DNA from: Nocardia arthritidis
GTDB lineage: Bacteria > Actinomycetota > Actinomycetes > Mycobacteriales > Mycobacteriaceae
Length of the DNA: 64,000 bases
Reading direction: 5' to 3'
NCBI RefSeq assembly: GCF_011801145.1
Contig: NZ_CP046172.1
Coordinates: 4,216,001 to 4,280,000 of the forward strand
Positions 8,290 through 17,275 of the stretch are shown here, in pieces. The first letter of the stretch is position 1. The number at the start of each line of letters is the position of its first letter. Position numbers and translations under genes: made by a program. The notes beneath the pieces are model-generated. The model was given only the letters and a program-made list of their open reading frames with translations, was not told where the DNA came from and searched no databases.

Positions 8290-8937
8290 ATGCCGGACAA
8301 TGGAATTCGAAGAACTGCACTCTCCACCCGAACCGATCCCGGCTTGTCCGGGCCCGCCGCGACGGCGGAATCCCTCAAACACCTACACCGGCTACCCCGG
8401 CCACGGAATACCGAACTCGCCCAATTGGATCCGTTCGCGGGCATGGCGGCCGGAATCGCCGCGGCCCGGATGCTGGACCCGGACGAGCGGAATTGGCTCA
8501 CCGGCCATCTGGCCGAGCTGTCGGGCCGGTGGGACAGCATGCCGCTCGGCAGGCCGTGGTGCGTCATCCGCGGTTCGGCACCGCTCGACGAGCTGATCGT
8601 CATCGATGGCGCGATGGTCATTCCGCTCGCACTGGAGCGGGCGGTGATCGGGCCGCCGGAGTGGGATCTGGTGCGGATATCGATGGAGCTGTGGTCGTTC
8701 GGCTGGCGGACCGCACCGGAATACGCCGAATTCTGCCAGGCGTACGGCCAGGACGTCACACGATGGCCGGGCTGCTATCTATTGCGCGACATCCAGGAAT
8801 TCCGGATGGTCGTCGAGGTCACGGTGGCCGCGACGGCCGATCCGGGATTGCGCGGGCAGAGCGCACACCGGCTGGCCTGTATCCGCGGCGATGTCGGTCC
8901 CCGGCCGTGGCCGGGGTGGGTTTCGATCGATCAGTAG
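8290..8937 (+). CDS. Truncated aminoglycoside phosphotransferase-like protein lacking catalytic residues
   Basis: The 215-residue protein matches only the C-terminal lobe of the APH/choline-kinase fold. LDPFAGMA, then LERAVIGPPEWDLV and YGQDVTRWPGCYLLRDIQEFRM follow the order of that family. The catalytic HGD is replaced by RGS (VIRGSAPLDELIV) and the metal-binding Asp of the usual D(L/F)ER by Ala (LALER). The N-lobe is missing. A full family member has about 280-320 residues. It is therefore a pseudo-enzyme or a decayed gene that is still open. It overlaps the convergent deacetylase gene by 7 bases. The start is uncertain; ATG 8290 has only weak upstream purines. Confidence 0.62.
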   Translation: MPDNGIRRTALSTRTDPGLSGPAATAESLKHLHRLPRPRNTELAQLDPFAGMAAGIAAARMLDPDERNWLTGHLAELSGRWDSMPLGRPWCVIRGSAPLDELIVIDGAMVIPLALERAVIGPPEWDLVRISMELWSFGWRTAPEYAEFCQAYGQDVTRWPGCYLLRDIQEFRMVVEVTVAATADPGLRGQSAHRLACIRGDVGPRPWPGWVSIDQ

Positions 8938-9926
8938 GGGCGGGCCCGGCTCGCCCATTGCGGATTCAATTCGGCGGCACGGCTTTTCGGAAACGATACG
9001 GTGGCCGTGCCGCCATCGGATGTGTAGCGCTGGTCCGGGTTCGCGGCGAGCCGGTCCAGCCAGTAGCCCGAATCGAAGGCGACTCGGGTTCTGCCGGAAC
9101 GTATTCGGGGCAGCGCGGCGGGGTCGAGCCTGCCGTACGGCGACGGTGCCGGTTCGGCGCCGACGAGTAGGACGGCGTCGAACCGGTAGTCGCGCCCGTC
9201 CCAGCTACCGGAGGTGGCCAGCGCGCGATCGGCCGGGTAGACGCCGAGCGGCAGGGCCATGGTTCGCACCGCGACGCCGGGGACGGCGGCCTCGATCGCG
9301 CGCAGATTCTGGACGAGTTCGCGCTGCACGCCCGCGCGGTCCAGCCTGCCGAGGTTCGCGTGGGTCGCGGTGTGCGCGCCGATCTCGTAGCCGTGCGCGG
9401 CCAGCCACGGCAGTGCGCGCGGATCGCCGCCGAACGGGTCGTTGTTCACGTAAAACGTTGCGGTGGGCCGGAAATCCGGATTCCGCGCACCGAATTCCTG
9501 GAGGATGCCGACCGCGCAGTCCGGTGTCGGCGCGCCGCCCTCGGCGAGGGTGAGCTGGCTGCGCGTCGAGTCGTCGAAGGTGAGCACTACCGGATGCGTA
9601 CCCGCTGGCAGGTCGAGATGTCCTGAGCGGTAATCGGATACGGTGACCGGGCGGTAGCCCTCGCGATGCAGCCGTTCCAGTTCGGCGCGGAATTTGTCCG
9701 GGGTCTGGTCGTATTCGCCGAGTGGGTCCGCCACCACCTGGTGATACATCAAGATCGGCACGACGCCGAGCTCGTCGGCGTCGATCGGTGCCGCAGCGGA
9801 CGCCGCCTGCGGCGCTGCGCTGCTCGTTTCGGCCGGTGGCCGCGGCGCGGGCGCGCCGCAGCCCGCGATCAGGAAAACCATGATCGCCGAGCATATTCGG
9901 CTGCCGAGCGCGAACGGACGCGTCAT
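8931..9926 (-). CDS. Lipoprotein polysaccharide deacetylase (NodB domain)
   Basis: The 331-residue protein has a lipobox, LIAGC, with Cys23 as the lipidation site. A low-complexity Ala/Pro linker extends to about residue 50. The NodB fold (carbohydrate esterase 4) follows. Motif 1 is VVLTFDD (Asp118, Asp119); the metal-binding pair is His185/His189 in GAHTATH. VPILMYHQV is the usual entry strand. It would deacetylate N- or O-acetylated sugar polymers at the outer face of the membrane, plausibly peptidoglycan or another cell-wall glycan. It is divergent from the predicted glycosidase at 9996, with about 70 bases between, which suggests joint control. Confidence 0.88.
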   Translation of the reverse strand: MTRPFALGSRICSAIMVFLIAGCGAPAPRPPAETSSAAPQAASAAAPIDADELGVVPILMYHQVVADPLGEYDQTPDKFRAELERLHREGYRPVTVSDYRSGHLDLPAGTHPVVLTFDDSTRSQLTLAEGGAPTPDCAVGILQEFGARNPDFRPTATFYVNNDPFGGDPRALPWLAAHGYEIGAHTATHANLGRLDRAGVQRELVQNLRAIEAAVPGVAVRTMALPLGVYPADRALATSGSWDGRDYRFDAVLLVGAEPAPSPYGRLDPAALPRIRSGRTRVAFDSGYWLDRLAANPDQRYTSDGGTATVSFPKSRAAELNPQWASRARPY

Positions 9927-9995
9927 CGATCCAACAATAGCCGCGCGTCGCGATTTCGTTTGCGCGATAGTAATGGCATCGACGAACGAAAGTTG

Positions 9996-11633
9996 GTGCG
10001 CGCGTTGCTCGAACGGATCCGGCGGACAGGGCGGCACTCCAGGACGGTTGGCCGGCGCGGGCGGCCCGGCGGCGGTAGACACCGTTTGACGCTGGCCACG
10101 CTGACCGCGGTGTTGTCGATCCTGGTCGTCTCGGTGGCCGTCGGTGCGGTCAGGGCCGAGCCGGAGCGGCTGCCGGTGGCCGGTGTGCCGAACGGGCCGG
10201 TCGGTGCGAAAGCGTTGCCGGGCTTGGATATTCAGGTGGACGCGCGCGGCAACGATCCACATGCCGTTCGCCTGACGCTCGACGGTGAACCGGTGAGCGG
10301 CCGGGTGGACGGGTCGGTCGTCCACTTCCAGCCCGGCTATCTGCCCGACGGCAAACACACCCTCGGCGCGACCATCCCGCCGCGCGGCTCGCTCAGCTTC
10401 CTGCGCACCGGTCCCGGCGTCACCACAACCTTTACCGTACAGAGCAAACCGCCCCGTCTGGACCAGCTGCAGCCGGTCACCGCGCTGTCCTACCGGCATC
10501 CGGTCACGGTGCGCGGCAAGGCGATCGGCGCGGAGCGGGTGAGCGTCGGCGATCAGGTGGCCCGGGTGAGCGAGGACGGCTCATTCGAGCTGACGCTGCC
10601 GCGGGCGCCGGTCGGCGGCAGGCTGGTGGCCGTCGACGCCGCGGGAAACGAAGCGGCACAGGACATTACGGCGACCGTCACGGTGCCGCAGATCAAAGCG
10701 GTGCATGTGACCGCGTATGGCTGGGCCGACGCCGGGCTGCGCGAAGGGGTGCTGCGGCTGGCGCGGGCGGGCCGCATCAACGCCGTACAACTCGATATCA
10801 AGGACGAGGACGGTGTGGTCGGCTACGACTCGCAGGTGCCGCTGGCCCGGGAATCCGGTGCGGTCGCGGGCATCTACGACGCACGCGCGGCGGTCAAACA
10901 ACTGCACGACCTCGGCCTGCAGGTGGTCGGCCGGATCGTCGCCTTCCGCGATCCCACCGTGGCCGGATGGGCTTGGCGCTCAGGGCATCCCGACTGGGTG
11001 ATCCAGAACCCGGCGGGGCAGCCGTACGCCAGCCATTATGGACCGATCGCGTTCACGAATTTCGCTCAACCCGAAATCCGCAGGTACAACACGGATCTCG
11101 CGGTCGAGGCGGCGCGGATCGGCTTCGACGGGATCATGTACGACTACATTCGGCGCCCGGACGGGAGTCTGTCGCAGATGCGCTTTCCCGGCGCGACACA
11201 GGAGCCGTCGATATCCATCGCGGATTTCCTGCGGGACAGCCGCGACCCGGTTCGCGATGCGGGCGCCTATTTGAGCGCCGCCGTCTTCGGTATCGCCGCC
11301 ACCCGGCCCGACGAGATCGCACAGGATATTCCGGCGATGGCGAAGAGCCTCGACTATGTGTCGCCGATGCTGTATCCCTCGCACTGGAACGCGGGCGAAT
11401 ACGGCGTGGCGAATCCCAATGCCCAGCCCTACGACATCGTGTACCGCGCGCTGGCCGATTTCGCCGGGAAACTCGCGGGCACCGGTGCGAAACTGGTGCC
11501 GTGGCTGCAGGATTTCAGCCTCGGCGTCGATTACGGACCGGATCGGGTGCAGGCGCAAATCGCTGCCTGCGCGGCGGCGAATGTCGACAGTTATTTTCTC
11601 TGGAGTCCAACGGTCACATACCATCTGGATTGA
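9996..11633 (+). CDS. Membrane-anchored putative glycosidase (DUF4015/PF13200 TIM barrel)
   Basis: The protein has 545 residues from GTG 9996. A basic cytoplasmic tail precedes one helix (about 33-53). Two Ig-like regions (70-150 and 155-225) come next, then a C-terminal barrel from about residue 228. The barrel starts KAVHVTAYGWADAGL and contains NAVQLDIKDEDGVVGYDS, GFDGIMYDYIRRPDG and YVSPMLYPSHW. This is the pattern of the PF13200 putative glycosyl hydrolase domain, related to GH13-like barrels. The substrate is unknown; the neighbouring cell-surface deacetylase suggests a wall or capsule glycan. The upstream start region is weak in Shine-Dalgarno signal; TTG 9993 is an alternative. Confidence 0.82.
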   Translation: MRALLERIRRTGRHSRTVGRRGRPGGGRHRLTLATLTAVLSILVVSVAVGAVRAEPERLPVAGVPNGPVGAKALPGLDIQVDARGNDPHAVRLTLDGEPVSGRVDGSVVHFQPGYLPDGKHTLGATIPPRGSLSFLRTGPGVTTTFTVQSKPPRLDQLQPVTALSYRHPVTVRGKAIGAERVSVGDQVARVSEDGSFELTLPRAPVGGRLVAVDAAGNEAAQDITATVTVPQIKAVHVTAYGWADAGLREGVLRLARAGRINAVQLDIKDEDGVVGYDSQVPLARESGAVAGIYDARAAVKQLHDLGLQVVGRIVAFRDPTVAGWAWRSGHPDWVIQNPAGQPYASHYGPIAFTNFAQPEIRRYNTDLAVEAARIGFDGIMYDYIRRPDGSLSQMRFPGATQEPSISIADFLRDSRDPVRDAGAYLSAAVFGIAATRPDEIAQDIPAMAKSLDYVSPMLYPSHWNAGEYGVANPNAQPYDIVYRALADFAGKLAGTGAKLVPWLQDFSLGVDYGPDRVQAQIAACAAANVDSYFLWSPTVTYHLD

Positions 11634-11673
11634 ATTCGCCGAATTCCGCCGACGCGCTGAACGGCGCGGCCGA

Positions 11674-12828
11674 ATGTGGTACTCGTACAGCGTGGATGGG
11701 ACGCCGTTCGGGCGATACCGGTTGCTCGAGCTGCTCGGCGCGGGCGGTATGGGGCAGGTCTACCGGGCATACGACACCGAGACCAGCCGCACCGTCGCGC
11801 TGAAGGTGCTGCCGCGCGAATTCGCGCACGACGAGACATATCGCGAGCGGTTCCGCCGCGAGGCGCGGGCGACGGCGCGGCTCACCGAACCGCATATCGT
11901 GCCCATTCACGCGTACGGCGAAATCGACGGACGGCTGTTCCTGGACATGCGACTGGTCGAGGGCGCCGATCTCGGGACGCTGCTCGCGGCCGAAGGACGG
12001 CTCCCCGCCGCGGTGGCCGTCGAACGGCTCGGCCAGATCGCCGGTGCGCTCGACGCGGCGCACGCGGCCGGACTGGTGCACCGGGATGTTAAGCCGTCCA
12101 ACATCCTTGTCACCGCGGCCGGGTTCGCGTACCTGATCGATTTCGGTATCGCGGTGGCGGCGGGAGACAGTGCGCTGACCACCGTCGGGTCGGCGATCGG
12201 CACCTTCGCCTATATGGCTCCGGAGCGGTTGACCGGCGGCGTCTGCGATGCCCGCTCGGATGTGTATTCGCTGAGTTGTGTTCTGTACCAATGCCTTACC
12301 GGTGTGCGGCCGTTTCCCGGCGACAGTGTCGAACAGCTGATCACCGCGCACCTTTCCGCACCGCCGCCGCGGCCGTCGGCGATGGATGCCGGGCTGGTGG
12401 CATTCGACGCGGTGATCGCACGCGGGATGGCCAAGGATTCGACGGCGCGATACGACTCGGCGGGCGAGTTGCTGGTCGCGGCCGGGGCGGCGCTGGAAGG
12501 AGCTGCGGGGCCGAGGTTTTCGCGAACCGGACCGACCAGGATCAACCCCGCGGGTGCGCGTGCCGCGCCGGAACCGGATGCGGCGCGGCCGAAATCCGCC
12601 GGGCCGGGATCCCGGGACCGCATGAGTACGACCGTGATCGTCATCGTGCTGATCGCTCTCATCACCGGCTGGGTGCTGTACGACCACTACTCGAATCGCG
12701 CGCACACCTCGAATCCCGTTCCGAGCGTTACCGATTCGCCGACCACCGAAACGTCGGACACCGAAACCGCGACCACCGAATCGCCGTCCGGCGTGCCGAC
12801 CGCGCCCCGGCTGGGCTCGCCCGGTTGA
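11674..12828 (+). CDS. Membrane serine/threonine protein kinase
   Basis: 384 residues if ATG 11674 is used; GTG 11692 (VDGTPFGRYRLLELLG) fits kinase N-termini better. All motifs are intact: GAGGMGQVY, ATP lysine Lys44 (VALKVL), HRDVKPSN (Asp138), DFG (156-158) and APE. A Pro/Arg-rich juxtamembrane stretch leads to one helix (about 311-330). The short extracytoplasmic tail is rich in Thr/Ser/Glu and has no PASTA repeat. It resembles the PknF/PknH-type architecture of mycobacteria. It is the second Ser/Thr kinase within 12 kb. It stands alone, convergent with the sirtuin gene. Confidence 0.93.
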   Translation: MWYSYSVDGTPFGRYRLLELLGAGGMGQVYRAYDTETSRTVALKVLPREFAHDETYRERFRREARATARLTEPHIVPIHAYGEIDGRLFLDMRLVEGADLGTLLAAEGRLPAAVAVERLGQIAGALDAAHAAGLVHRDVKPSNILVTAAGFAYLIDFGIAVAAGDSALTTVGSAIGTFAYMAPERLTGGVCDARSDVYSLSCVLYQCLTGVRPFPGDSVEQLITAHLSAPPPRPSAMDAGLVAFDAVIARGMAKDSTARYDSAGELLVAAGAALEGAAGPRFSRTGPTRINPAGARAAPEPDAARPKSAGPGSRDRMSTTVIVIVLIALITGWVLYDHYSNRAHTSNPVPSVTDSPTTETSDTETATTESPSGVPTAPRLGSPG

Positions 12829-12840
12829 TCCCGGCGGAGT

Positions 12841-13698
12841 TCAGGCCGGGATCTCGAACCGCGTCGAGAGTCGGTCCGCCAGTGCCGTCAGCGTCGGTGA
12901 GCATCCCGCGTGCAGGGTGAGCGTGGCCAGTTCATCGCCCCTGGTCCGCCCGCGGTTCACGATGACAACCGGATGCCCGAGCTTGGCGGCGTGCCGGACG
13001 AATCGCAGCCCGGACAGTACGGTCAGCGACGATCCGGCGACCAGCAGCGCATCCGCCGACTCGACGACCGCATATGCGTCGGCGACCCGATCCTTCGGCA
13101 CATTCTCGCCGAAATACACGATGTCCGGTTTGAGCATGCCGCCACAGCGCGCGCAATCGACCATCACGAAGCCCGTGGTGTCCGCGACCACCGCATCGGC
13201 GTCCGGCGCCACCTCCAGCCCGTCGAGCCGCGCCGCCGCGGCGAATCCCGGATTGGCCGCCTCCAGCCGCTCGGCCAGCGCCATCCGGGAGATGAGCGCG
13301 TCGCAGCCGAGGCAGCGCACCCGGGCATAGGTGCCGTGCAGGTCGATCACCCGGCGCTGCCCCGCCTTGGTGTGCAGCATGTCGACGTTCTGCGTGATCA
13401 GGCCGGTGACCGCGCCCATCCGTTCCAGCCGGGCCAGCGCCCGGTGTCCCGCATTCGGCCAGGAACCGTCCATGCGTCGCCAACCGATGTGGTTGCGCGC
13501 CCAATAGCGTTGCCGGAATACGGGATCGGCGACGAACTGCTGGTACGTCATCGGATTGCGGGGCGGCGAATCCGGGCCGCGATAGTCGGGTATGCCGGAG
13601 TCGGTGGAGAGCCCGGCGCCGGTCAGGACGGCGATCCGGCGCCCGCCGAGCGATTCGAGCAGCCGCTCGAATCCGGGCGGTTCCTGGATATCGGGCAT
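12841..13698 (-). CDS. Sir2-family NAD-dependent protein deacylase
   Basis: The 285-residue protein carries every sirtuin hallmark: GAGLSTDSGIPDYRG (27-41), QNVD (103-106), the general base His121 (DLHGT), two zinc pairs Cys129/Cys132 and Cys182/Cys185, and GSSL (222-225). It lacks the Ala-His-Tyr-Arg desuccinylase signature; the equivalent stretch reads NHIGWRRM, so the preferred acyl group is open. It should remove acyl groups from lysines using NAD and act in the cytoplasm. The gene is single and is followed 24 bases upstream by a TetR gene on the same strand. Confidence 0.94.
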   Translation of the reverse strand: MPDIQEPPGFERLLESLGGRRIAVLTGAGLSTDSGIPDYRGPDSPPRNPMTYQQFVADPVFRQRYWARNHIGWRRMDGSWPNAGHRALARLERMGAVTGLITQNVDMLHTKAGQRRVIDLHGTYARVRCLGCDALISRMALAERLEAANPGFAAAARLDGLEVAPDADAVVADTTGFVMVDCARCGGMLKPDIVYFGENVPKDRVADAYAVVESADALLVAGSSLTVLSGLRFVRHAAKLGHPVVIVNRGRTRGDELATLTLHAGCSPTLTALADRLSTRFEIPA

Positions 13699-13722
13699 GT
13701 GTCCAGCGTACGACGCCGGTGA

Positions 13723-14427
13723 TCAGCGCCGCCCGCGCAGGCCGAGCACCGCGAGCGCGTAGTCGGTGAACAGCGGCGCCAGCTCGGGTACCCGCGCGGC
13801 GCCCGCGTCGACTATCACCCGCCGGGTCCGTTCGCCGATGGCATCGGGTATCAACGCGATGAGGTGGTCGGGCAGCTGCGGCAGCGCCGGATCCGCGGCG
13901 CGCGCCTGCGCGTAGAACTCCCGGTACAGATCCGCGAACCGGTCGACGGCGAGATCGCGGTAGGCCACCGCGGCCTGCTCGACCTTGAACGACTCGACCA
14001 GTACCAGGCGCGCGAAATCGGCTTCGGCGGCGACGGTTTCACAATATGTCGCCACCATCGACGCGATCTTGGCCACGGCATCCGCGTCGGCGGGCAGCTG
14101 CGCGAGTTCCTCCGCGATCCGGCAGGCCACGATATCGATGCCGGTGTGCACCGCCTCGACGAAACACTGCTCCTTGTTCGCGAATTGTTCGTAGAAGGTG
14201 CTGCGCGAAACATGGGCCCGCGCCACGATATCGCTCAGTGTGGTGGCCGAATAGCCTTTGTGCTCAACACATTCCACCATCGCCTCGATGAGTCTGCCGC
14301 GCGGCGACGCCAGCGCTGTCGACCGGGCCGCCCGATGCCGGTCGGCGAAAGCCGTGCTCACCCACTCCGCCGGCGCACGCTCGCCGGGATCGAACAGGGT
14401 TGTCGCGCACGGCCGCTCGTCGGGCAT
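13723..14427 (-). CDS. TetR-family transcriptional regulator
   Basis: 234 residues. ATG 14427 is chosen because AGAGAAGG lies five bases upstream; a longer frame to 14478 lacks this. An N-terminal extension of about 35 residues precedes the HTH (MVECVEHKGYSATTLSDIVARAH, VSRSTFYEQFANKE). The C-terminal ligand domain is all-helical. No self-evident target: the neighbour downstream is the sirtuin, 24 bases away on the same strand, which may be co-transcribed. The ligand is unknown. Confidence 0.88.
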   Translation of the reverse strand: MPDERPCATTLFDPGERAPAEWVSTAFADRHRAARSTALASPRGRLIEAMVECVEHKGYSATTLSDIVARAHVSRSTFYEQFANKEQCFVEAVHTGIDIVACRIAEELAQLPADADAVAKIASMVATYCETVAAEADFARLVLVESFKVEQAAVAYRDLAVDRFADLYREFYAQARAADPALPQLPDHLIALIPDAIGERTRRVIVDAGAARVPELAPLFTDYALAVLGLRGRR

Positions 14428-15105
14428 CCATACCTTCTCTCGGGTCGGTTCGGGGTTACGTCCCCACCGCCGGGCCACCGATTCGGCTCGGCCCGCGCCC
14501 CATTATCGGGGACGGCGGCGCGGAGTTCAGTGGTGGGCACAGGATCCGGGTCCTCGGTACAGGGCCGGAAGTGACCGAGGTGAAGGATCTGTTCGACATC
14601 AGTGGGTCGGGTCACAGTCGGGGGTGATAGCGCGTGTATTGCCGGAATGCGGCAACCGCTGGTCAGGGGTCGGCGTGCGGGTGACGAGGTGTCGGCTCGG
14701 ATGGGCCTGTGCACAACATCTTTCGGTGCGGTCCTGGGATGATCTCGCGAAACTTCGCAATATGTATGGCATGTCGGTCGATACGTCGAGCGCGATCGAC
14801 AACCCTGCTAGGGTGATCGAATCGTCGGGTTCCGGGTTGCTGGCGGGACTCCGCTGTGGGTGGTGGGCGGTGCTGGAATCGCCTGTCCCGCAGGTACTGT
14901 GCGGTCCGCCGCCGGTCACCCGCCAGGTGCTCGGCATTCGACGCGGACCGTATCCGGCCTGGTCGGCCGCGGTCGGTGTGGCGAGGAAGGTGGGACGAAA
15001 CTCTGTGGCAGCTGGCTGTCCACAGCGCCGGAGCGGGCCGACACCGGTTGTGGCGTGGTCAGGTTTTCCGGACGATCCCCGAGCTGGTCGACGACGAGAG
15101 AACTG
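14428..15105. promoter_or_regulatory. 678-bp non-coding region upstream of the conservon
   Basis: No convincing gene was found. Open frames that span it have Arg/Pro/Ser-rich translations with no domain. An inverted repeat ACCCT-gct-AGGGT sits at 14802-14814, inside an AT-richer stretch (14755-14830), and is a candidate operator or promoter part. The length is unusual for this compact window. It must contain the TetR and conservon promoters and may hold a long leader. Confidence 0.35.
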
Positions 15106-16515
15106 ATGAATTTGGATATCGCCGTGGTACTTCCGTGGATCATCGCCGCCGTCCTGGTACTCGCCGCGGCGGGGTACGCGGTACGAACCGGGCACGCGAA
15201 GCAGGAGCAGATCACCGCGCTGACACGGGAACAGCGGGCCCGCGAGGACGCACTGGAACATTTCGCCGTCAGCACGCTACCCGCCGTGACCGAGGCGGTG
15301 CGCCGCTTCGAACCGGCGCCGCGGGTGGAACTTCCCGCCGGACTGGAGGATTCGCGGTTCGCCCAATACCTGCGCTGGATCGCCGAGCGCGGCGCCGAGG
15401 ACCTGCGCGCGATTCAGGCCGAAACCAGGGAGCGCACCAACCGTGAGGCCGACGAGCGCGCGCAGCAGGCGATCCACGCCGCGGAGGAGGCGACCCGCGC
15501 CAAGGTGACCGCGAGCGCCCGCGAGGCCACCGCCGCCGCGGTGCGCTCCTTCGGCACCTCGGTGGTGAGCCTCGGCGCCGACGTCGGCCAGGTGGTGAGC
15601 CAGGCGCTGCGCGAACACCGCGACGACGAGGTGTACGGCACGCTGACCCGCATCGACCACACCGTTCAGCAGATGATCCGCCAGGCCCAGTCCTATGTGA
15701 TCGTCTCCGGCGGCCTGCCCGGCCGCCGCTGGCCGGTTCAGTCGCTGACCGATGTGGTCGGCGGCGCCGTCGGCCGCGTCCGCGACTATCTGCGGGTGCG
15801 GCCGAACCAACTCGACCGGATGGTCATCAGCCGCGCCGTCGAACCGCTGGTGCACACCCTGGCCACGCTGCTCGACAACGCGCTGCGCTATTCCCCGCCA
15901 ACGTCTTTCGTCGATGTGAGCTTCCAGGAGGGGCATCACGGCGTCACCGTCATCATCGACGACGCCGGCGTCAGGATGAACGCCGAGCAGATGGAGGAGG
16001 CCAGGCAGGTGCTCGCCAACGAGCGCCCGGTCGACATCCACCAGCTCGGGCCGTCCCCGAAGGTCGGCTTCCCCGGCATCGCCGCGCTGGCCCGCCGCTA
16101 CGGCTTCACCGTCTACATCGACGGCCCCAACGCCTACGGCGGTATGCGCGCCATGGTCTACATCCCGGAGGCACTACTTGTCACGCCGCAGGTGGCACCG
16201 GCGCCGGCCGTGCCGCAGCAGCAGAGCGAACCGCAGCATCAGCCCGCACCCGTCCCCGCCGACGAGATCGCACCGGAGCCCGCTTCGGTGACCGTGAGCG
16301 AACAGCCAATGGAGGAGCCACAATTCGCGCTGCACGAGATCACCAACGGCGGACTACCGAAGCGCAGGCGCCGAGATGTCGCGCCTGCCTTGCGGGTTGA
16401 CGGTCCACGCACCGAACCGGCGCTGGCGCGACCGGATATCGCCGCCGCCTGGCAGACCGGATCCAAGAGCGGCCGCGCCGCCGCTTCCGATCACAGCGAA
16501 GGGATGGATTCTTGA
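15106..16515 (+). CDS. cvnA: Conservon sensor histidine-kinase-like protein (CvnA type)
   Basis: 469 residues from ATG 15106 (GAGAG seven bases upstream). One N-terminal helix (6-24) is followed by a long coiled coil rich in Ala/Glu/Arg (about 85-175). A degenerate dimerisation helix has His185 (RIDHTVQQM), and the GHKL ATPase domain has the N-box LLDNALRYSP (Asn258). The C-terminal ~120 residues are Pro/Gln-rich and disordered. This is the nitrate-sensor-like CvnA of Streptomyces conservons, which is thought to form a membrane complex with the next three products, resembling a bacterial G-protein receptor system. Its stop overlaps the following start by one base. Confidence 0.88.
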   Translation: MNLDIAVVLPWIIAAVLVLAAAGYAVRTGHAKQEQITALTREQRAREDALEHFAVSTLPAVTEAVRRFEPAPRVELPAGLEDSRFAQYLRWIAERGAEDLRAIQAETRERTNREADERAQQAIHAAEEATRAKVTASAREATAAAVRSFGTSVVSLGADVGQVVSQALREHRDDEVYGTLTRIDHTVQQMIRQAQSYVIVSGGLPGRRWPVQSLTDVVGGAVGRVRDYLRVRPNQLDRMVISRAVEPLVHTLATLLDNALRYSPPTSFVDVSFQEGHHGVTVIIDDAGVRMNAEQMEEARQVLANERPVDIHQLGPSPKVGFPGIAALARRYGFTVYIDGPNAYGGMRAMVYIPEALLVTPQVAPAPAVPQQQSEPQHQPAPVPADEIAPEPASVTVSEQPMEEPQFALHEITNGGLPKRRRRDVAPALRVDGPRTEPALARPDIAAAWQTGSKSGRAAASDHSEGMDS

Positions 16516-16931
16516 TGGGCACACCGGCAACCGACAGCGGCAACAAACTGGCCTGGCTACTAGAGGATCTCGAAATTCCCGGGGTCCGCTTCGCGGTCCT
16601 GCTCTCCGAGGACGGCCTGCGGATCGCGCATTCGGCCGGCGTCGCCAAGGACGACGCGGAACGGTTCGCGGCCGCCGCGTCGGGGCTGCGTTCGCTCGGT
16701 AAGGCGCTCGGCGAATTCTGTGGCGGCAGCGGAAATTCCGTGCGGCAGAACATGACCGAATACGACGAGGGCATGATCCTGATCACCGCGGCCGGTGAGG
16801 GCGCGCTGCTCGGCGTCTCCACCACCACCGATATCGACGTGGGCCTCATCGCGCACCGGATGAACGAACTGGCCGGGCGCGTGGGCCGGGAGCTCGGCGC
16901 CGAACCGCGCAGGCGAGTCGACCTGCGATGA
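16515..16931 (+). CDS. cvnB: Roadblock/LC7 domain protein (CvnB type)
   Basis: 138 residues. The roadblock/LC7 fold is recognised from WLLEDLEIPGVRFAVLLSEDGLRIAHS, split here as the helix WLLEDLEIPGV followed by the strand pair FAVLLSEDGLRI, then ILITAAGEGALLGVST and IAHRMNELAGRVG. In conservons this protein is the proposed regulator of the GTPase, analogous to MglB. ATG 16515 uses the A of the upstream TGA, and the stop overlaps the DUF742 start by 4 bases, so stoichiometric coupled translation is expected. Confidence 0.92.
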   Translation: MGTPATDSGNKLAWLLEDLEIPGVRFAVLLSEDGLRIAHSAGVAKDDAERFAAAASGLRSLGKALGEFCGGSGNSVRQNMTEYDEGMILITAAGEGALLGVSTTTDIDVGLIAHRMNELAGRVGRELGAEPRRRVDLR

Positions 16932-17275
16932 GCCGGCCACGTCGCGACCCTGACCTGGTGCGCGCCTATGTGCGCACCGGGGGACGCTCTCGGGCCACCC
17001 GTGACCTCGACCTGGTCACGCTGGTGGTCGCCGCCAAGGATCCCGCGCCGGGGGCGAGGCCCGACGCGCGCCGGGTCATGGACGTGGTCCGCCGCGGCTC
17101 GCTGTCCATCGCGGAAATCGCCGCGTACCTCGATCTGCCGCCCTCGGTGGTAAAGATCGTCGCGTCGGATCTGCTGGACAGCGGACATTTGAACTCACCG
17201 GCACCGGCCGATGCGCTGCCGGATCTGGCCCTCTTGGAGGAGGTACTGAATGGGCTCCGTGCTCTCGCCGTCTGA
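16928..17275 (+). CDS. cvnC: DUF742 protein (CvnC type)
   Basis: 115 residues. It matches DUF742 (PF05331): DPDLVRAYVRTGGR at the N-terminus, then a winged-helix-like part, GSLSIAEIAAYLDLPPSVVKIVASDLLDSGHL (the core is IAEIAAYLDLPPSVVKI). It lies between roadblock and GTPase genes as in all conservons. The role is unknown; its helix-turn-helix appearance has led to suggestions of DNA or protein docking. It overlaps the GTPase gene by 26 bases. Confidence 0.92.
   Translation: MSRPRRDPDLVRAYVRTGGRSRATRDLDLVTLVVAAKDPAPGARPDARRVMDVVRRGSLSIAEIAAYLDLPPSVVKIVASDLLDSGHLNSPAPADALPDLALLEEVLNGLRALAV

Noticed and set aside
6440..8320. 626-codon minus-strand frame opposite the membrane protein genes
   Set aside because: Translation is Arg/His/Gln-rich low-complexity without a start signal; the plus strand has membrane proteins.
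14258..15106. 282-codon plus frame across the pre-conservon gap
   Set aside because: Begins inside the TetR gene on the other strand and shows no codon bias or domain; treated as non-coding.
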